From the NCBI GenBank assembly GCA_013360915.1, contig JABWAT010000001.1:69259-133258 (forward strand): 64,000 nt of DNA. The letters are read 5' to 3'. The first letter of the stretch is position 1. Every line of letters begins with the position of its first letter. Under the pieces are notes generated by a model, which saw only the letters and a list, made by a program, of their open reading frames with translations, was not told the origin of the DNA and ran no database searches. The translations under genes were made by a program, and so were the position numbers. The DNA comes from Bacteroidota bacterium. Its GTDB lineage: Bacteria; Bacteroidota; JABWAT01. Positions 59,968-64,000 of the stretch are shown one piece after another.

Positions 59968-60702
59968 CTAAAAAGTAAAGGTGTAAGTAATAGAAAATGG
60001 TTGAATGACCGACGAGTTCACCGGTCGGAATTTCCACTGCCTGACCCGGTTGAGAATACAAAGCTCTAAACTTTCATCATCTTCGGGTAACTGGGTCACA
60101 CGCACATCCCGGACCGAACCATCGGGTTGAATGGAAAAGGCGATACCGACCGAAAGTGTTCCCGATTTGTTGATGCTGGTGGCCGATTCAAGACATTGCC
60201 CGATGATGGATTGATTGGAAAGAGAGATATCCCGGATCTCCTGCGCGGTACGGATACTGTCTGCCGAATCACCGCCCGAAATCCAGTCGGTGAATTCATA
60301 AGGAACTTCCACCCAGATGGGTTCGGAACCGGTTCCTTTTGGAATACGCCAGTTCTTCATCCGGCGTTTCATGCAGGTTTCCAGATCGGCACTGCCGGTT
60401 GAATTGGAAAGAAACACCAGACTGTCCAGATGACCGTCGGGAGAGAACCGCAGCCGGACTCTGATTTTTCCGCCGGTTTCGGGTACTCTGACCTTAATTG
60501 ATTCGTAGCAGGTGGTCACATCCAGATTGCGTGCTCCGATCCATTCTGCCAGGAAATCGGTATCCCAGACTGCAGGAGTTGGTGCAGGAGCTGGTTCCGC
60601 AGCCGGCGGAGGCGCAGGAGCAGGAGTCTGTGTGGTTTCCCGGGGTGACGAACAGGCCAGGACGAGCAGTCCGGTCACCAGTATTTTTAAAGTTGGGGCC
60701 AT
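59968..60702 (-). CDS. lipoprotein with two AgmX/PglI-like (TonB-like) C-terminal domains
   Basis: A 244-aa lipoprotein (lipobox ending Cys17, VLACSS) with a Pro/Ala linker (about 25-45) and two similar domains of about 95 residues. Each follows the pattern Cys-containing helix, Gly, beta strands with a PDG turn, a Cys-containing helix (ETCMKRRMKNW; ELCILNRVRQW) and a last aromatic strand. This resembles the C-terminal domain of gliding-motility AgmX/PglI and TonB-like proteins. Four conserved Cys may pair. It overlaps the phosphatase gene by 16 bases. Confidence 0.7.
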   Translation of the reverse strand: MAPTLKILVTGLLVLACSSPRETTQTPAPAPPPAAEPAPAPTPAVWDTDFLAEWIGARNLDVTTCYESIKVRVPETGGKIRVRLRFSPDGHLDSLVFLSNSTGSADLETCMKRRMKNWRIPKGTGSEPIWVEVPYEFTDWISGGDSADSIRTAQEIRDISLSNQSIIGQCLESATSINKSGTLSVGIAFSIQPDGSVRDVRVTQLPEDDESLELCILNRVRQWKFRPVNSSVIQPFSITYTFTF

Positions 60703-62348
60703 TGAACGGTAATAATGGTAATGTCGTCGCTTTGTGACTCGCCGGCTGCAAAAGTCCGGATGTCGGCAAGTAACTGCTCGGTTAGTTGTAAACTGGATTC
60801 ACTGCTCCATGAAGTCAGTCTTTTCAGAACTGCCGCTTCGCCGAACTCCGCTTTTTCGGGGTTCATGGCTTCGGTGACTCCATCGGTGAAAATCAGCAGG
60901 CGATCCCCCGGTCCAAACGAAACCGTCTCCTGCTCATAGGGGATGAAAGCCGGCATAACCCCTAAGATAACGCCACCAGCCGATAATTCCTTCACCGAAT
61001 CCTGATGCAGCAGATAGGGTGGATTATGACCTGCATTCACGTAGGTAAATGTCTGGTTGGACAGGTCCAGAATTCCCCAGAAGAAGGTGATAAATTTATC
61101 GGAAGCCGTATTCTGATAGATAATATCATTGATACGCCGTGTCATGTCACTCAGATCGGGCGGGTACTGAAGGATGAGCCGTATCATTGACTGCAGATTG
61201 GCCATCAGAAGGCTGGCCGGAGTTCCCTTGCCTGTCACGTCGGCAATGGCCAGAACCACCCGGTCCTTATCCAGGCGGAAGACATCGAAATAATCTCCTC
61301 CCACTGCCTGGCTTGGTATATTCACGCCGTAAACATCGAGTGGCTCAAATCCCCGGAACGTCGACGGAAGCAGGTTATTCTGAATGTCACGGGCAATGGC
61401 CAGATCCTTTTCGAGTTCATTTTTCCTGAGGGCCTGACGGTAATTATCAATATTGGTACAGGTCAGCTCTAGCAGGTGTGCCAGAGACTGATAGAATTCC
61501 ATGTGGGCACGTTCCTGATCCTTAAGAGCCGGATTCTGTTTCAGCACCAGAATCATTGGGTCGGGGTTTTTCAACGGAATGGTAATCAGGGTTTCTTTTC
61601 CTTCGCCGGCCAGTTGCGAGTGAACCGCGCTTCCCGGATGCCAGACACTGATATGCTTTTTCACACATTCTTCCGGATGGAACGAGGGGGCCATCTTTCC
61701 TCCCCTTCGGTAAACCTGAATCCAGTGTGGTTCATTGGCATGTTCCTGCCGGTACAGAAAAACGCCCGAGTAATGCCCTTGCCCGAGAATGGTTAATGCA
61801 AAAAGATTATACACCGATCCGGGATCCTGCAGTCCGTTCAAAGCCTGGCTGAGTTCATACAGGGTCCGGAGCTCATGTACCTTCCGGCCAAGAGCCTGAC
61901 GCGCTTTTTTGACTTCATCAAACCGCACCGAACTTTCAAGCGCTGAGGCAGAAAATTCGAGAAGAGATAAAACAAATTGTTCCTGATCGGCCGACACCGG
62001 CCGGTCACCCATGGGTTTACCCAGTACCACATAGCCGGTTAACTGTCCATCAGACCGGAGGTCATACCCCTTCAATCCTTCACGGTCCACCCATTCACAG
62101 AGATCATGAAAGGTTATTGCAGAAGGCAGGTCGCTTCGGAAGTTTCCCTTCCGTGCCTGAAGAGTCATCAACTGGTCGGGAGTATCTGCATGGCTGGTAA
62201 AGACAGCTCCGCGGGTGACGAGCAGTTTACCCATGAGCGTTCTGAGTAAATGCTCACAGATGAAGGAAGGATCGGTGGTTGAATTAAACAGCCGCGAGGT
62301 TTCAAACAGCGACTTCAGGTCAATGGTTGAAACGGCTTCGGGCGTCAT
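60687..62348 (-). CDS. GAF-domain SpoIIE/RsbU-type serine phosphatase
   Basis: A 553-aa protein. Residues 1-310 look like one or two GAF-like sensor domains with a coiled linker (about 310-330); the PP2C-type SpoIIE domain spans about 350-553 with metal-binding GGDYFDV, IADVTGKGTPA, FTDGVTEA and SDDITIIT. It should dephosphorylate a STAS antagonist such as the one at 62776, releasing a sigma factor or another target. No membrane helix, so it senses a cytoplasmic cue. Confidence 0.88.
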   Translation of the reverse strand: MTPEAVSTIDLKSLFETSRLFNSTTDPSFICEHLLRTLMGKLLVTRGAVFTSHADTPDQLMTLQARKGNFRSDLPSAITFHDLCEWVDREGLKGYDLRSDGQLTGYVVLGKPMGDRPVSADQEQFVLSLLEFSASALESSVRFDEVKKARQALGRKVHELRTLYELSQALNGLQDPGSVYNLFALTILGQGHYSGVFLYRQEHANEPHWIQVYRRGGKMAPSFHPEECVKKHISVWHPGSAVHSQLAGEGKETLITIPLKNPDPMILVLKQNPALKDQERAHMEFYQSLAHLLELTCTNIDNYRQALRKNELEKDLAIARDIQNNLLPSTFRGFEPLDVYGVNIPSQAVGGDYFDVFRLDKDRVVLAIADVTGKGTPASLLMANLQSMIRLILQYPPDLSDMTRRINDIIYQNTASDKFITFFWGILDLSNQTFTYVNAGHNPPYLLHQDSVKELSAGGVILGVMPAFIPYEQETVSFGPGDRLLIFTDGVTEAMNPEKAEFGEAAVLKRLTSWSSESSLQLTEQLLADIRTFAAGESQSDDITIITVQWPQL

Positions 62349-62761
62349 GACCGGATGGTTTTAACCAGTGTTACCCGATTCTGGTTGTTCTGTCGCTCAT
62401 ACCTCACCTCGTCCATCAGCGATCGGATCAGCTGAATTCCGAGTCCACCCCTTTTACGTTGTTTGATAAAATTGGCAAGATCCGGAGTGTGGTAATGGCT
62501 TGCATCAAATGGAACCCCCTGATCCGATATGCAGATTTCAAGGGTATTTCCTTCGAAATCCAGTCGGATGGTAATCGGGTGATTCGGGTCGTTTTTATAG
62601 GCGTGTTTGATCACATTGGTACATGCTTCATCCACGGCCAGCTGGATTTTGTAGATCTCGGGTTCCGGGCAACCAACAGCTCCGCATTCCGATTGAATAA
62701 AATCCCGGATCTGCTGAAGATTGGTGGTGGAACTGGTGATCCGAAGCTCTTTATCAGTCAT
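62345..62761 (-). CDS. RsbW-like anti-sigma serine kinase
   Basis: A 138-aa GHKL ATPase. The N box is AVDEACTNVIKHAY (Glu45, Asn49), the G1 box ISDQGVPFD and the G2 box GGLGIQLIRSLMDEV. It would phosphorylate the STAS protein encoded 14 bp upstream and bind a sigma factor or other output. No sigma factor gene is in the window, so the target is unknown. Confidence 0.9.
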   Translation of the reverse strand: MTDKELRITSSTTNLQQIRDFIQSECGAVGCPEPEIYKIQLAVDEACTNVIKHAYKNDPNHPITIRLDFEGNTLEICISDQGVPFDASHYHTPDLANFIKQRKRGGLGIQLIRSLMDEVRYERQNNQNRVTLVKTIRS

Positions 62762-62775
62762 TGGAAAAGAGATCC

Positions 62776-63123
62776 TTATCCTTTGAATTTTACGATCGCC
62801 TCGGATTCAGTCCGGGTGATATCGTATAAAACCGGAAAACCCAATAAATCGAATACATTGTAGACTTTATCACTCATCTCACAGAGTTTGATATCTCCGT
62901 GCTGATCACGCACATCCTCGATATAGGCCATGAATACGCCCAATCCGGCCGAAGCGATGTACTGCAGATCTTTAAAATTGACGACAATCCGGTTACTTCC
63001 CCCCTCAATCAGCGTCTTCAGGTGGTTTTCCAGATCGGCTGCCGTATGGGCATCCAGTACCCCATTGAGGGAAATCACTTTGATTTCCTCATGATCTTTA
63101 ATATTTACACTGAACATGCTCAT
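62776..63123 (-). CDS. STAS-domain anti-sigma factor antagonist (RsbV-like)
   Basis: A 115-aa SpoIIAA/RsbV-like protein with the phosphorylation site in YIASAGLGVF (Ser58). It lies between a SpoIIE-type phosphatase gene (10-bp gap) and the RsbW-like kinase gene (14-bp gap), so the three form a complete partner switch. It differs from the lone STAS at 37011. Confidence 0.9.
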   Translation of the reverse strand: MSMFSVNIKDHEEIKVISLNGVLDAHTAADLENHLKTLIEGGSNRIVVNFKDLQYIASAGLGVFMAYIEDVRDQHGDIKLCEMSDKVYNVFDLLGFPVLYDITRTESEAIVKFKG

Positions 63124-63133
63124 GTCTTACCTT

Positions 63134-64000
63134 TTACTCCGTACCTTTCCATTTAGTTACAACCAGCGTCAGGTCATCGTTTGCACGGCCGTTCCAGATG
63201 AAGGCATTTACCCCACTGATTATCTGGTCAAGAATTTCTCTGGCACTCCGCTCACGGTTGTCACGGCAAATCTGCTCAAGTCGTTCATACCCGAATTCTT
63301 CCTGCTTCTCATTCATGGCTTCCACCACGCCATCCGAGTACATCACCAGGACATCACCCTGAATCAAAGGTACCCTGATCTCCTCGGTGGTTTCTGTAAA
63401 AACGGCAGAGGGACCCATTCCCAATCCGATTCCCTTTGACCTGATAAATTCGGTGGTCCCATCCGCGCGGATCCTTAACAGCGGACAGTGACCGGCCCTC
63501 GAGGTCACCACTTCGGATCGGACCGGATCATAAACTGCATATAAAACACTGACAAAGGATTTCCGTTCCAGACTGTTGTACAGAACATGATTGGCTTCGG
63601 CCAGCAATGCCTTCGGCTCGGGGAAATTCCTGGCCAGAGACTGAAAAATACCTTTAACCTCAGCCATGTAAAAGGCAGCACTGGTTCCCTTGCCCGAAAC
63701 GTCAGCAACCACAATCCCTGTTTTTCCATCGGGAAGTGTCAGAAAATCATAGTAATCACCCCCAACCTCATAGGCCGGGTAGCTGACACTTTCAACCTCG
63801 GCATAAGGCAGATCCGGATTGGATTGCGGGAGAAGTTTCATCTGAATGTTCTGGGCAATGAACAATTCCTGCTGAAGGCGTTCTTTCTCCAGTGACATTT
63901 CAAACAGCCGGGTATTGTCAATGGCTATGGCCGCCTGTTCGGCAAAGGTGAGCACCGTATCGATGTCTTCCCTGTCAAACCCGAACTCAATGCCTTTCGC
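63134..64000 (-). CDS. SpoIIE/RsbU-type serine phosphatase with GAF domain (5' end outside window)
   Basis: The frame is open to the window edge; 288 residues are visible. The first 35 are the end of a GAF domain (FAEQAAIAIDNTRLFE), then a coiled linker and a PP2C SpoIIE domain with GGDYYDF, VVADVSGKGTSAA, YSDGVVEAM and ANDDLTLVV. It is the second phosphatase of the module, so two different signals may feed the same antagonist. The true start lies beyond 64000. Confidence 0.88.
   Translation of the reverse strand, partial: AKGIEFGFDREDIDTVLTFAEQAAIAIDNTRLFEMSLEKERLQQELFIAQNIQMKLLPQSNPDLPYAEVESVSYPAYEVGGDYYDFLTLPDGKTGIVVADVSGKGTSAAFYMAEVKGIFQSLARNFPEPKALLAEANHVLYNSLERKSFVSVLYAVYDPVRSEVVTSRAGHCPLLRIRADGTTEFIRSKGIGLGMGPSAVFTETTEEIRVPLIQGDVLVMYSDGVVEAMNEKQEEFGYERLEQICRDNRERSAREILDQIISGVNAFIWNGRANDDLTLVVTKWKGTE

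Noticed and set aside
1-64000. Genomic island or recent horizontal transfer
   Set aside because: No integrase, transposase or tRNA boundary is visible, and core genes with similar gene packing run throughout.

Overview
The window looks like chromosome from a Gram-negative, non-sporulating bacterium of the FCB (Bacteroidota/Chlorobiota/Ignavibacteria) neighbourhood. Evidence for this is a BshC bacillithiol ligase, MCE/Mla lipid-transport genes, lipoboxes and two small outer-membrane barrels, SpmA/SpmB without sporulation genes, a ferredoxin-linked 2-oxoacid oxidoreductase, and promoters of the form TTG-N20/21-TAnnTTTG. Many genes also carry clear AGGAG-type Shine-Dalgarno (SD) sites, which is unusual for Bacteroidota proper, so a deeper FCB lineage is my guess. 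I cannot name the species. I saw no rRNA, tRNA, CRISPR, prophage or IS element.

Layout. 1-7195 (mostly minus): M14 carboxypeptidase (cut by the window edge) and dihydroorotase; TlpA-like lipoprotein on plus; then a four-gene overlapping operon of AlaX-like editing protein, MetF, a divergent chemoreceptor and a PhnD-like lipoprotein. 7337-9468 (plus): DUF1684 lipoprotein and SerA-like dehydrogenase. 9552-13605 (minus): rhomboid, secreted C1 peptidase, ABC ATPase and ABC-2 permease, with a 27-copy heptanucleotide array between the two ABC genes. 13688-18511: ilvD (minus) divergent from a two-gene 2-oxoacid:ferredoxin oxidoreductase (plus). 18650-27853: KAS III-like gene (minus) divergent from a nine-gene plus operon nadE-rsmI-lnt-maf-miaA-spmA-spmB-rluE-bshC. 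27927-35476: beta-propeller protein, greA (minus, behind a terminator-like leader hairpin), and a plus operon of three GT2 glycosyltransferases, a flippase-like protein, a polysaccharide deacetylase and a radical SAM enzyme. 35473-37346 (minus): STAS protein and TrkH. 37483: miaE (plus).

38059-55248 is a long minus-strand block: UvrD-like helicase, orphan membrane protein, biotin carboxylase, biotin carrier, epimerase, dCMP deaminase, pgi, ribD, ribE, three small YqjD/YqjE-like membrane proteins, MlaE-MlaF-MlaD, YihY, carA, gamma-carbonic-anhydrase-like protein, SpoU methylase, SDR and lipB. 55353-56515 holds two beta-barrel genes with their own terminators. 56660-64000 (minus) is one gene string running from a partner-switching module (SpoIIE-type phosphatase, STAS, RsbW kinase, second phosphatase) through an AgmX/PglI-like lipoprotein, YqeY and CvpA to MutS2.

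Genes are packed with ATGA, GTGA and TAATG overlaps, so most expression is probably operonic and translationally coupled. The signals that ordinary annotation does not explain are the heptad array at 10653-10841, the terminator-like hairpin in the greA leader, the trkH start abutting a terminator U-tract, and several TAnnTTTG boxes placed so that the mRNA would start at or next to the start codon.
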